Source: a virus. From it: a stretch of 64,000 nucleotides of DNA. The notes under the pieces were generated by a model, which worked only from the letters and a program-made list of their open reading frames with translations, did no database searches and was not told the origin of the DNA. The DNA lies in the IMG/VR virus record IMGVR_UViG_3300017963_000188, positions 248,001-312,000 of that record; one strand, 5' to 3'. This document shows positions 46,701 through 55,379 of this stretch, one piece after another; positions within the stretch are counted from its first letter, which is position 1, and each line of letters begins with the position of its first letter. The translations under genes were made by a program, and so were the position numbers.

Positions 46701-47415
46701 TGGTATTCATAGAGCTGATCTTGATGGGTCAAATACTGAACAAATAATAACAGGACAAGATGAACCTCGTGATATAGCTCTTGATTTAGTTGGGGGAAAG
46801 GTGTATTGGACAGAATCTGCTGGGAATGTAGTGAGAAGAGCTAATCTTAATGGTTCTTCTGTTGAAACTCTTGTCTCAGGTCTTTCGCAACCACAAGGGA
46901 TAGCGGTAGATCCAGCAAATGGTAAGATGTATTATTCTGATGAAACTCTTGCAAAGATAGTGCAGGCCAATTTGGATGGTTCTTCACCTGTAGATATTTT
47001 AACAACTATAGATGCTCGTAATCTTGTTGTTAGGCATAATAAATTATTTATTTCGGAGTATGTTTCTGATCGTATTAGAATGTCTAATTTAGATGGTTCT
47101 AATCTTGTATATATTAAATCAGGTGTGAATCTGACTCCATGTGGTATTGGTGTGAGAGACCATTTATTGGTTTGGACATCAACATATAATGATAATGTAA
47201 GTAAAATACCATTAGTTGTGTCAGGTATTTTAGGTGAGGCAGAAGATGGTTATGGTGGATACTTTTTTGGGACAAGTACCAGAGCACCTATCCATGTTGA
47301 AGGTATGAGTGCTTTACCATCAAGTGCAATGCAAGGTGATATTGCAGTTAGAGATAGTGATAACACCGTACATATATACCTGAATAGTGCTTGGAGACAG
47401 TTCACTGTCACATAG
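43786..47415 (+). CDS. 1209-aa fibre protein with LVIVD-type and YWTD propellers
   Basis: Residues about 1-470 are a head shared with the next two genes: HFKDLLNLVAKRVLGREHTS, RPYNQITPFD, GRIATIYGIKE, then SPKRLRPLMPHRKSTKIDSI, MNGSVHFTVPPRPGDEINPN and KIWSLFSGEKYLE. About 485-801 is a seven-bladed propeller of the LVIVD type (LYVYDISDPN, IQVYNVSNPD, LRLFDISNPS and similar). About 800-890 is a linker. About 895-1150 is a six-bladed YWTD propeller with a degenerate last blade. The C-terminus (DGYGGYFFGTSTRAPIHVEG, then QGDIAVRDSDNTVHIYLNSA and WRQF) is a common fibre ending. It starts at ATG 43786 after AAGGATG. Receptor binding is inferred. Confidence 0.8.
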   Translation: MATFNDHFKDLLNLVAKRVLGREHTSDIPIDLEGAYRPYNQITPFDKIEDTGLSEFKYTSGIRKSNATQPEVNLFSFSDNISDNAQGRIATIYGIKEVSYSDTDGSDVGYVADNYRFIHRTFDFPDQGVSAGDVMFVPLTGRFYVSDAVITGDPPNTGLQFPVDTFSEPTFTFGSDIDVLILQRNAVQLFTVSGPNVEVGREQTFFMVTPDVVQNPSPYLADLNLLSPKRLRPLMPHRKSTKIDSIFTKGVLGLKSDWDFMLVLYPDDGAGNPDYTKPIIGPRPIIDSSISDEQEMIIDHMNGSVHFTVPPRPGDEINPNAVTGAPLKLWAIFATITMGTSVSQTNSNSLVRGVSDFNPVLVDDKTSTPSYFRYDQNRKIWSLFSGEKYLETDPANQPAQGFEVGELGVEKTNRAGFRLNPENETWEVCSIPSDSDFIPLRLTSGEVGGTHPGISVDAPGYTGGFFYNSGEDRWGLDKDLYMVTAVEELGSDSLPNSSNVKVAVSGNFAYIIRNVSGDGFLYVYDISDPNAIVMRDSEVVAGREFLDIDISGTNVFVLITNEIQVYNVSNPDSISLTDGYPAGSDVYFQRLKVIGDYVYVVVLSYFTELFNWGSSLWVLDFNVTTADELTYRDDANVLGPHDPPGPGYVSVTTTDVSIIATMMYKEVLYTIDVTDPDSVSVLDSVVVTDGTEVDVERDIVAVLCPDESIDTLRLFDISNPSSIQVRDTTTSGLDSPVDVIVSRGYVWVANSGDMTLLKFSAVNPLNIVLDNSYIQTGNGLLDLDLNNSKLAVLTSSPTTDILKIYNEINTQVQFHQIISSSIDTDYLDSETAVIEDLTATIVRTNTIDGGSSLLSVDANTEITGSLITNGVTNSGIVRSSDSNIPIQGSATGSYSSSQIVGSQLAPWGVDIDYTTGKVYWASYGRSSGQDIIQRANLDGTNVETIIGGLQQPYALELDVPGGKVYWSDMFTNGIHRADLDGSNTEQIITGQDEPRDIALDLVGGKVYWTESAGNVVRRANLNGSSVETLVSGLSQPQGIAVDPANGKMYYSDETLAKIVQANLDGSSPVDILTTIDARNLVVRHNKLFISEYVSDRIRMSNLDGSNLVYIKSGVNLTPCGIGVRDHLLVWTSTYNDNVSKIPLVVSGILGEAEDGYGGYFFGTSTRAPIHVEGMSALPSSAMQGDIAVRDSDNTVHIYLNSAWRQFTVT
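46500..47225 (+). repeat. Six-bladed YWTD propeller of the 1209-aa protein
   Basis: Blades KVYWAS, KVYWSD, KVYWTE, KMYYSD, KLFISE and LLVWTS. Typical DGS strands (RANLDGTNVETI, RADLDGSNTEQI, RANLNGSSVETL) appear in the first three; blade six has lost the DGS motif. Confidence 0.75.
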
Positions 47416-47418
47416 GAA
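47414..47418 (+). promoter_or_regulatory. Ribosome binding site fixing the start at 47426
   Basis: AGGAA directly after the TAG of the previous gene, 7 bases before ATG 47426. An in-frame ATG at 47387 within the previous gene has no such site. Confidence 0.7.
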
Positions 47419-47425
47419 TAGATTT

Positions 47426-50400
47426 ATGGTAGATTTCAATGAACATCTTAAAGATCTGTTAGACCTAACCTCAAAGAAGGTTTTGGGTCGTGAGCATACT
47501 TCAGGAGATCTTTCTCCTGAACTTGAACAGATCCGTCGCCCATATAATCAAATCACACCATATGATTATGTTAAAAATACAGGTCTTGAGAACCTTAGCT
47601 ACACAAGAGGTATTAGGAAACCATCTGGTCAAAATCCACAAAAGAATTTGTTTAACTTTTTGAAAAACTCCGGTTCAGATGCCATTGGTCGAATTGCTAC
47701 CATAGTTGGGATAGAAGAACTAGGTTCTTCAGATGTGGATGGAGCTAGCAAAGCTCAATTCTTGAGTGGTCCTGATAGATTGGTGCATGACACTGCAAGT
47801 TATTTCTCAAACCAAGGAGTGACGGCAGGAGACTATTGTTACTTCCCATGGAATAGGAAGTTTTATCGTATCTTCAGTGTGGCTGCCGATACAATTCAGT
47901 TTGATGGTACTCCTCTTAGTGATAGTGGGTTTGTTGCTTCTACATATTATGATGCCCTGATCCTTACATTACAGCCTGAAAAATTATATACGGTTCCTGG
48001 CATCCTTGGACAAGAACAGACATACTTCATGATGAGACCTGATAGTCCTCCAATCATTAATTCAGGAGATTATGCTTCAGATCCTCACGAGTTGGAAGAA
48101 TATCGGTTACGACCATTGATGCCATATCGAAAGCCTGTTCGAATTGATGCTATCTTCAATGAGGCTTTAGGAAGTGAAGATTTAAAAGAGAATTGGGATT
48201 TCCAGATTGTACTATTTCCCGATGATGGATCAGGTTCTCCTGATCTTACAAAGCCTATTGTAGAGGGTCCTGTTGTTATAGACAGTGAGAAATCACTAGA
48301 TGAACAGGCTATGATTGTGGATCATGCTAATGGTTCTGTTCGGTTTACAGTACCCCCTCAACCTGGAGATGCTATAAATCCAACTTCTATCACTGGTCAA
48401 TCTTTGAAGCTTTGGGCTGTATATGCTGTTATCACACCAGATCCAACTCATTTTTCAAATGGTGATGTGTCTGGATATAGTAATATAGCAAGAGGTCTGA
48501 CAGATTATCCTGCAATTGATGTTGAGTCAGGTCTATATGATTACCCTTCATATTTTCAATATGATCGTAATCGTAAAATCTGGTCACTATTTTCTGGATC
48601 TAAATATCTAGACCCAAATTCTGAGGACCAACCAGTCCAAGGTTTTGAGATTGGTGAAATGGGTAGGGGAAAAGATAATAGTCCTGGATTCAAGTTAGAC
48701 CATGTGAATGGTAGGTGGGAAGTTAGATCAAAAGCATTAGATGCTTCTGAGGACATTACTCTATTTCTAAGTTCTGGTGAAGATGGTGTATCACAACTTG
48801 GGATTGGTGCTCTTCAAAATGGATCAAAGTTAAGTGACTTTGGATATGATGAGTCTGATGATAGATGGTCTTTAACAAGTAATTTGAGATTGAAAAAATC
48901 TCTTGATGCATTCACTCTACAGACATTGGGATCAGATAATTTGGATACATTTGCTGATCCTGATATGATTCGTATTTATAACAGTAATTGCATTTTAGCA
49001 TTGAGAAACAAAGGTACTTATACAGCAGAAATTGGTTTGTTTCATGCCGCAGACCTTGATACAAATTCAGTGACTCTTAAGGATACCATTACAGTTCCGA
49101 ATGCAGTGAGTTTTGTATTTGCGAATTGGAATGGTTATAGACTGTATGTTGCTTTAAGCAATGGTGATATTGCTAGATATAATATTCTTCCAACTATATA
49201 TGATGCTGGAGCTACGTTTAGTTATGTTACCACATATACAACAATACCTTATGGATATACAGTTGTTGAGGTGAAAGATATTCAGTATGAAGGGACACCT
49301 AGACCTCCAAGTGATCCAGATCCTTTTGGAGAATCATTTCATAGAGTATTGGTTTCTGTTATTATAGATGATGCAGGGGATCATAAACTTACTTTTGGTG
49401 GTGTTGAGCTTCAAGTTGGTGGTGGTGATTACATACCAACCACTGTTTTCCGTACCTTTGGTGCTGTCCTAACTTCAGATACTGATCCAGTTGGACAATA
49501 TATATTTGTAGATGGGCTTTCAAATGATTATTCACATGAAGACAATGACCATATCTATGCTATAACAAATAATGGTGTTGATTGGTATACATCCACAGAT
49601 TTCCCTGATTCTACAGATTTTATTGTTGGGTATCGTGATTTTGAATCTATATCAAATGTAATAGCTCAATGCTATTATGACCGAGTTTTGTATGTAGTTT
49701 CATCTACAGCATTACGTGTCGTTGATGTTCCTGATGATGAGACATACACTTTTATAACCAGGGGATCAACTACAGATGGTATTGAGACTCCAATAGATAT
49801 TACTATTGATGGGCCAAATTCTATTGTTTACATTTTGAATTCAGATTCAACAGTGTCTATCTATGATGTGTCAGATCCTGATACACCTACATTCCTTAGG
49901 ACTCGTCCAGTTAATTTCTCCTCAACTCCACGTCAGATAGAGTTCTTTGATTACACTGGTAATGCTTTAGCATTAGAGCAAGGTGATGATAATGGTGGTG
50001 TGGTTTCTTTGATTGGTGATGAGACGTATCTATCAACTATCGATAATTTACGTTCCAGCTCTATAAATACAGATGTTATAAGTACAGACTTATTAGAGTC
50101 AAATGACCCTACTGATATTTTGAAATTGAATGTAGCAAAAATTATGTCAGGGGAGTTTGTAACTATCGGAGATGGTACCAATACATTTGGGCATTACAAT
50201 GGTACTGATGAAACTCCATTTTCAGATGCTGTGACAAAACTCCCAAATGGTGGGACTATATTTGTTTTTCCTGGGACATATACTTTTGGTAGTAATGTCA
50301 ATTTACCCAATGGTGTAAATTTGATTGGATCTGATCCAAACAATTGTGTTATAGAAATTGGTTATAATGGTTCTTGTTTCACAGGGCTAGGTGACCAATC

Positions 50401-52294
50401 ATTTAAAAATCTAACCTTCGATTTGAATTATGCATTGACTTCTATAGTTTCAATTTTACAATGTTCTGGAGACACTATAATAGAAAACTGTGTTTTCAAA
50501 ACAACTGTAACTTCCATCACTGGGGCTTGTCGTCATGTGGAATTTTCTAGTGTTTGGAACATAGTTATTCGAGATTGTAAGTTTATTGATTCTTCAAGTT
50601 ATGTCAGAGATATTTATGTGTATTATTGCAATAATGTCATGATTGATAATTGCACTTTTGCATATAGTACAGGTAATCCAAGTCAACAGGGGATTTATTT
50701 AGAAAACTCTAATAATGTTGATGTTCGTAATTGTTACATTGATGCAGAGTATGCTAGTGGTGGTGACTGGATATTCATTTATAATTGTACTATGGTTAAT
50801 GTGCTGCACAACCATGCTCATACAGATTTCAGTGACTGTTTTGTTGAATTAGCTGGTACTTGTAGTGATGTGAATATAATTGGTAATAGATGTCAATATA
50901 CAGCATCTTCTACGGCTATCAATACATTGTTCTCACAGGCTAATTTGACCAGAGTAAACATTAGTGACAATTCTTTTGTGACTATTACATTCTGGGGTGG
51001 TACTCTTTCTAAAGTACACATTAAAAGTAATGATTTAAGAGGTTTGTATGACACCTCCAATATTTATGTCAGTGCTTCTGTAACTTCAGCACAAGAGGTT
51101 TTTATTCTAGATAATGACATATATAGTGCTCAGGATGGGAGTTTTGGTGCTCTCTCTCTTCGTGGTACAGGGGTCAGAGACAAGTTCTTCATAGTAGGTA
51201 ACCGTGTGCAGACTACACATTATTATGCTCATGGTATAGAAATAGGGTATGATTTTGATAATACTGTGATTCGAGGAAATGATATACGATTTGTTATTTC
51301 AAATACGAGTTCTTTTGGTGGTTCCGGTATTTATATTAAACCTGAGAGTTCATCAGCTACTACAACTATGATTATTGAAAACAATGTAGTTGCTGGTAAT
51401 TATCGATACGGTATGTTTTTGAGTAGTCTTAGATATGGTTCTGTTAAAGATAATGAGGTGTCTGGTTGGAAAGAGAAAGGTATATACTGGGAAAATTCTA
51501 GTGCTGAGGGTTTTGTGATCGGTAACAATGTGCATAGTAATGTGGGTTCAGTAACATCCGGTGACTTAGTGGCAGGATTAGATATTTTGTATCAAGAAAG
51601 AATGATAGTTTCTGATAACCAAGTACATAATTTATCTCATATTGGTGGTGGTGGAAGTCTATATGGTATTCGAGCATATTTTACAGAATTTACATGTGAA
51701 GTGAAAAGGAACCGTCTTTATGATTTTACTATGAGTGGTACTGGTGAAACTAGATGTATTGATGTTGATAGTGGGGTGGTAAGTTCTAATCATGTTTCAA
51801 AAATAACATCCACGGGTGGGGGGTCTGTTTATGGGTTGAATGTTTTTCCCACAGGGGATACTACACATATTACTGATAATTTCATATCCCAATTATCTAC
51901 AGCAAGTGATGGGTATGGTATCACTATTGGTATCAGTTTTGGTTCTGTAGGTATGATTGTTTCTGGTAATAAGGTGCAAATTACAGAAACAGGGAGTGGT
52001 ACAGCTCGTGGTATAGCTATATCATTTTTAGCTTCTACTACACTTTTAGCTATAACCAATAATGTATGTAGTGCTGGTCCTACTGGAAGAGCATTGGAAT
52101 TTTTTGGCACTTTAACCAATATTTCAGATTCTATTTGCAATAGTAACATTTTCAATGGTTCTACTTCAGTGTATAAAGGCACAGGAGTTGTAGATATGTT
52201 GTTTATTGGTAATTGGGCTCAAACTATATCTGGTGGTGGATCATTTGCAGACTTTGCCGCTGGTGATGGTGGTCACTACCATAGGGAATCATAG
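47426..52294 (+). CDS. 1622-aa tail spike-like protein: shared head, propeller, beta-helix
   Basis: The start is ATG 47426 (MVDFNEHLKDLLDLTSKKVL). Residues about 1-490 are the head shared with the 1209- and 698-aa proteins (GREHTS, RPYNQITPYD, RLRPLMPYRKPVRIDAIFNE, NGSVRFTVPPQPGDAINPTS). About 511-865 is a divergent propeller, LVIVD-like in its later blades (STVSIYDVSDPDTPTFLRTR). About 915-1600 is a right-handed parallel beta-helix of the pectate-lyase class. It opens with the FSDAVTKLPNGGTIFVFPGT signature and continues with many turns such as NNVMIDNCTF, NNVDVRNCYI and MIIENNVVAGNYRYGMFL. Beta-helix tail proteins often bind or degrade surface polysaccharide; no catalytic residues can be assigned. 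It ends GDGGHYHRES. Confidence 0.8.
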   Translation: MVDFNEHLKDLLDLTSKKVLGREHTSGDLSPELEQIRRPYNQITPYDYVKNTGLENLSYTRGIRKPSGQNPQKNLFNFLKNSGSDAIGRIATIVGIEELGSSDVDGASKAQFLSGPDRLVHDTASYFSNQGVTAGDYCYFPWNRKFYRIFSVAADTIQFDGTPLSDSGFVASTYYDALILTLQPEKLYTVPGILGQEQTYFMMRPDSPPIINSGDYASDPHELEEYRLRPLMPYRKPVRIDAIFNEALGSEDLKENWDFQIVLFPDDGSGSPDLTKPIVEGPVVIDSEKSLDEQAMIVDHANGSVRFTVPPQPGDAINPTSITGQSLKLWAVYAVITPDPTHFSNGDVSGYSNIARGLTDYPAIDVESGLYDYPSYFQYDRNRKIWSLFSGSKYLDPNSEDQPVQGFEIGEMGRGKDNSPGFKLDHVNGRWEVRSKALDASEDITLFLSSGEDGVSQLGIGALQNGSKLSDFGYDESDDRWSLTSNLRLKKSLDAFTLQTLGSDNLDTFADPDMIRIYNSNCILALRNKGTYTAEIGLFHAADLDTNSVTLKDTITVPNAVSFVFANWNGYRLYVALSNGDIARYNILPTIYDAGATFSYVTTYTTIPYGYTVVEVKDIQYEGTPRPPSDPDPFGESFHRVLVSVIIDDAGDHKLTFGGVELQVGGGDYIPTTVFRTFGAVLTSDTDPVGQYIFVDGLSNDYSHEDNDHIYAITNNGVDWYTSTDFPDSTDFIVGYRDFESISNVIAQCYYDRVLYVVSSTALRVVDVPDDETYTFITRGSTTDGIETPIDITIDGPNSIVYILNSDSTVSIYDVSDPDTPTFLRTRPVNFSSTPRQIEFFDYTGNALALEQGDDNGGVVSLIGDETYLSTIDNLRSSSINTDVISTDLLESNDPTDILKLNVAKIMSGEFVTIGDGTNTFGHYNGTDETPFSDAVTKLPNGGTIFVFPGTYTFGSNVNLPNGVNLIGSDPNNCVIEIGYNGSCFTGLGDQSFKNLTFDLNYALTSIVSILQCSGDTIIENCVFKTTVTSITGACRHVEFSSVWNIVIRDCKFIDSSSYVRDIYVYYCNNVMIDNCTFAYSTGNPSQQGIYLENSNNVDVRNCYIDAEYASGGDWIFIYNCTMVNVLHNHAHTDFSDCFVELAGTCSDVNIIGNRCQYTASSTAINTLFSQANLTRVNISDNSFVTITFWGGTLSKVHIKSNDLRGLYDTSNIYVSASVTSAQEVFILDNDIYSAQDGSFGALSLRGTGVRDKFFIVGNRVQTTHYYAHGIEIGYDFDNTVIRGNDIRFVISNTSSFGGSGIYIKPESSSATTTMIIENNVVAGNYRYGMFLSSLRYGSVKDNEVSGWKEKGIYWENSSAEGFVIGNNVHSNVGSVTSGDLVAGLDILYQERMIVSDNQVHNLSHIGGGGSLYGIRAYFTEFTCEVKRNRLYDFTMSGTGETRCIDVDSGVVSSNHVSKITSTGGGSVYGLNVFPTGDTTHITDNFISQLSTASDGYGITIGISFGSVGMIVSGNKVQITETGSGTARGIAISFLASTTLLAITNNVCSAGPTGRALEFFGTLTNISDSICNSNIFNGSTSVYKGTGVVDMLFIGNWAQTISGGGSFADFAAGDGGHYHRES

Positions 52295-52303
52295 AGGATT
52301 GTC

Positions 52304-54400
52304 ATGGAATCATATTATCAGAATTTACTCTTGAAGGCTCTTAAAGCTACTCAGGGAAAGATTCAAATATCTAGTGGAGCTTTGATAGGTCAAGAAGGTC
52401 TTACGATTCCTGTGAGCCAATCTGTGCCTTTTGGGAATGAGTTTGGACATGCCTTAACGGATCTCGAAGTTCAAGCTACGTTCAGAAAACCATGTAGTAC
52501 ACAAGCTCTCAAAAATCTGTTTACTACCTTTGAGGGAGAGTCTTCATATGGTTATAAAGGTCGGTTAGGAACTTACTATGGTATCCAGGAATTGTCTTAT
52601 TCAGATCGTGATACAGCCGATTATGCTACGATTACAGCTACCAATCAGTTGACTCATCAGACCTTTAGTTGGGGTGATGATGTTACTGCTGGTGATATGC
52701 TTATTGTTTCTGATCTCAATCCCGTATCAGGTACAAAAACTGGTGTGAGACGTATTTCTGGAGGTGCTGCAACTGTTATCAGCACATATTCAGGACTTGG
52801 AGTCTCCACTAATCAAGTAGATGCTTCTGTACTTAGACTTAAGCCAGTGCAACTTTTCACAGTACCTAGTCCAAATGGAGCAGGCACTGAACAGTTGTTT
52901 TTGACTGTTGATCCTAATAGTGATGCTGTGTCCAACCCTGAATATTTATCCAATTTGGGGCTGGTCAATGAACATCGTGTCTATCCTTTAATACCACCTA
53001 GAACTGGGGAAGAACGGGCTGATGGTATTTTCTATAGGATTTCGGATTTAAAAGGTATGGGGGAGAATGACCTCAGGGCTGATGAGTGGGGTTTTAGGAT
53101 AATTCTGTATCCTTCCAATAGTGGTGGGACCAGTCCAGATCTCACAAAACCAATTGCTTCTCTTAATCCTGTTATAGATAGCACTAAACCATCTGATGAG
53201 CAAGATATGCTCATTGATTATGCTACTGGTTCGGTGTATTTCACTACCCCACCTCGACCTGGAGATGCTATCAACCCAAATAGCTATACAGATGGTCCTA
53301 TCAAGTTATGGGCTGTATTTGCTGCATTTAGTCTTGAATCAGAAACAGGGGATTCTACGGTTCATAATACAGCTCGTATGATTATGGATCTACCATCTGG
53401 TGCTGATGCTGTATATGACCATCCTTCGTTCTTGAAATATAACAAGACCAAAAAGTTGTGGGGATTCTATTCAGGAAAAGGGGCTTTGAAAACAGCAGCA
53501 GGAGACCAACCTGTCCAGGGGTTCGAGTTTGGGGATGATGTTGCTACTGAAGAAACAGTTCGTATGATATTGGACCAAGTAAATGGTAGGTGGGAAATTT
53601 GTTCAGTTCCTACAACATCAGCAAATTATCAAGGTCTGTTCCTTTATTCAGGTGTTAATGGTGGTCAAAACCCTGGTTTAGGTTTCAATATTGGTGGTAC
53701 AGAATATGGCCTACGGATTGATAATTCTACTTTGGGTTGGACTTTTGATGGGGCAAGTTTTGTCTTCAATCAAGGTGCTTCTGGTAACATTGCCATTTCA
53801 ATAAAGGGTGATGGTATAGCTCATGGTATGACTGGGCATGTGCCAACTGATGTGTTTGGGATCATTACTCGACAGCATTCAACAGAAGGTGGGTTGATGG
53901 TAGCAGCATGGTCCAGTGGCACACGATCATTGGAGTTAACTGGTTCTTCTACCACTGCTGATACATCAACATCAATTTCAGCAGCAGCTCCAATCCAACT
54001 TTCAGGCCAAAAAAGAGACACTACTACTATCCAAGCATTAGCAGACACTGAAAATGTAGTGGTAATGCAGAATTTCTTCTCTTCCAAATGGATTCTAAAA
54101 GGCAATGGAGATCAATATATTACTGGGGCTTATGCTAATTACGATTCTGAATCAGATGCTTTAGCCTGTCAAGATCTTGCTTATGAATTGTCTGGCTTGA
54201 CAGATAAGGTGATTCAATATAATCGTAAGAAGTTGGAGAAAATCGGTGTGATGAAAAATGGTTTCATTCACCTTAACAATATGCTAGGATTGCAACTTGG
54301 AGCTATTGGTGAAGTATTCCAGATAGTTGAGATTTTATGTGACAAAATGGGTCTAAGTTATGAAGAACTACGACAAATGATTCGTGGTCAGGAGATGTGA
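52304..54400 (+). CDS. 698-aa fibre protein, shared head with a distinct C-terminus
   Basis: Residues about 1-440 are the head shared with the 1209- and 1622-aa proteins: SSYGYKGRLGTYYGIQELSY, EHRVYPLIPPRTGEERADGI, YATGSVYFTTPPRPGDAINP and KLWGFYSGKGALK. No propeller or beta-helix follows. Residues about 450-600 are a beta-rich stalk (GFNIGGTEYGLRIDNSTLGW). The last 90 residues hold NYDSESDALACQDLAYELSG, KLEKIGVMKNGFIHLN and LQLGAIGEVFQIVEILCDKM, a helical C-terminal module seen in phage fibres. It may be the basic form of the family to which others gained modules. It starts at ATG 52304 after AGAGGATTGTC. Confidence 0.75.
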   Translation: MESYYQNLLLKALKATQGKIQISSGALIGQEGLTIPVSQSVPFGNEFGHALTDLEVQATFRKPCSTQALKNLFTTFEGESSYGYKGRLGTYYGIQELSYSDRDTADYATITATNQLTHQTFSWGDDVTAGDMLIVSDLNPVSGTKTGVRRISGGAATVISTYSGLGVSTNQVDASVLRLKPVQLFTVPSPNGAGTEQLFLTVDPNSDAVSNPEYLSNLGLVNEHRVYPLIPPRTGEERADGIFYRISDLKGMGENDLRADEWGFRIILYPSNSGGTSPDLTKPIASLNPVIDSTKPSDEQDMLIDYATGSVYFTTPPRPGDAINPNSYTDGPIKLWAVFAAFSLESETGDSTVHNTARMIMDLPSGADAVYDHPSFLKYNKTKKLWGFYSGKGALKTAAGDQPVQGFEFGDDVATEETVRMILDQVNGRWEICSVPTTSANYQGLFLYSGVNGGQNPGLGFNIGGTEYGLRIDNSTLGWTFDGASFVFNQGASGNIAISIKGDGIAHGMTGHVPTDVFGIITRQHSTEGGLMVAAWSSGTRSLELTGSSTTADTSTSISAAAPIQLSGQKRDTTTIQALADTENVVVMQNFFSSKWILKGNGDQYITGAYANYDSESDALACQDLAYELSGLTDKVIQYNRKKLEKIGVMKNGFIHLNNMLGLQLGAIGEVFQIVEILCDKMGLSYEELRQMIRGQEM

Positions 54401-54693
54401 TGGGAATTTCTAGAGTTCTAGATTTTACTAGTCAGGAAGCAGGAGAATTTTTAGAGAATTTACTTGAAGGACCTGCACCGGATAATTTTTCAGAGGTAGA
54501 AATTGATGCTCTAAACAGCATCAAACAGGTTCGAGTCAAGTCTGACAAGATAAAACAGAGTATATTACAACACAAAAAAGAGATTGGAAATCTAGAAAAA
54601 GAGATCCAATTTCTCGAAGGTCAGTTCAATGCCTACTTTAATCTATTAGTATCTGCTGAGAATAGGCGTAGAAATGAAATAACGGAGAGCTAA
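54400..54693 (+). CDS. Small coiled-coil protein
   Basis: A 97-aa protein starting MGISRVLDFTSQEAGEFLEN at ATG 54400, which overlaps the previous TGA and has AGGAG five bases before it; GTG 54397 is too close to that site. Residues about 40-95 have heptad-like hydrophobics in KSDKIKQSILQHKKEIGNLE and KEIQFLEGQFNAYFNLL, so a coiled coil is likely. It is wedged between fibre genes, and a fibre-assembly chaperone or linker is possible. No family is recognised. Confidence 0.65.
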   Translation: MGISRVLDFTSQEAGEFLENLLEGPAPDNFSEVEIDALNSIKQVRVKSDKIKQSILQHKKEIGNLEKEIQFLEGQFNAYFNLLVSAENRRRNEITES

Positions 54694-54694
54694 G

Positions 54695-55366
54695 ATGCGA
54701 TTTGTTGTGGATAGATTTGATAAGAGAATAAAGGGAGCATATCCTGAGGTGGATTTCCCTATCAATGGGAATTTCATCGTCAAGATACCTTCTACAGTAA
54801 GTGTTGACATTGAGCCAGATATGGACCTCGATGATCTTCAAGATAAGAAATCAATCGGAATCTTAGCTTACTACCCCAGTTTTTCTGATATCATTTTTGA
54901 GGATTTCCTTAACAGTTCTGGTGTTGAAGTACCTGGAAGTCCAGACCCAACTGTGTTATTTGCTGGTATAGGAGACACCTCTCCTGTAGGTTTTTCCCCT
55001 CATTCCAATATTCTACTACCTTATGATGGGACCAATTATGGTCTCCTCACTTCTACTGGTGTAGATATGGGTGGTATGCCAGCCAATAATGATGTGATTG
55101 TGATTTGGGAATGCTTTGAAATCACCAGTGCTGAATCAGATGTTGATGGGGTGTCTACAATATTTTTCAATGAGTTAGATCCTGATGTTGTGAAATGTGA
55201 ACTCTCATTTGATGATAACGTAACTCCTAGTTGGGAACAGGTATATCATAATTCTTTTCATCAGATGACTCCTACAGGTCAGTGGGCTCGTATTAGGTTC
55301 ACAAATAATCTTACATACTCAGACAAAAAAGTATGGCTAGGATCATACTCTATTTTGCATAATTAA
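54695..55366 (+). CDS. Hypothetical tail-region protein
   Basis: A 223-aa protein starting MRFVVDRFDKRIKGAYPEVD one base after the previous stop. It is beta-rich, with VDFPINGNFIVKIPSTVSVD, an acidic DIEPDMDLDDLQDKK stretch, and EQVYHNSFHQMTPTGQWARI near the end. The C-terminal part (KVWLGSYSILHN) looks like a jelly-roll strand. It lies just before the 1334-aa protein. No family is recognised; a virion protein is inferred from context. Confidence 0.6.
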   Translation: MRFVVDRFDKRIKGAYPEVDFPINGNFIVKIPSTVSVDIEPDMDLDDLQDKKSIGILAYYPSFSDIIFEDFLNSSGVEVPGSPDPTVLFAGIGDTSPVGFSPHSNILLPYDGTNYGLLTSTGVDMGGMPANNDVIVIWECFEITSAESDVDGVSTIFFNELDPDVVKCELSFDDNVTPSWEQVYHNSFHQMTPTGQWARIRFTNNLTYSDKKVWLGSYSILHN

Positions 55367-55379
55367 GAGGTGAATAGCT

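Noticed and set aside
35455-47415. Diversity-generating retroelement acting on the propellers
   Set aside because: No reverse transcriptase, template repeat or adenine-rich variable repeat pair was seen in the window; blade similarity is explained by tandem repeats.
47387-47425. Earlier ATG for the 1622-aa gene
   Set aside because: It overlaps the 1209-aa gene and has no site; the paralogous head starts at MVDFNEHLKDLL, matching MATFNDHFKDLL.
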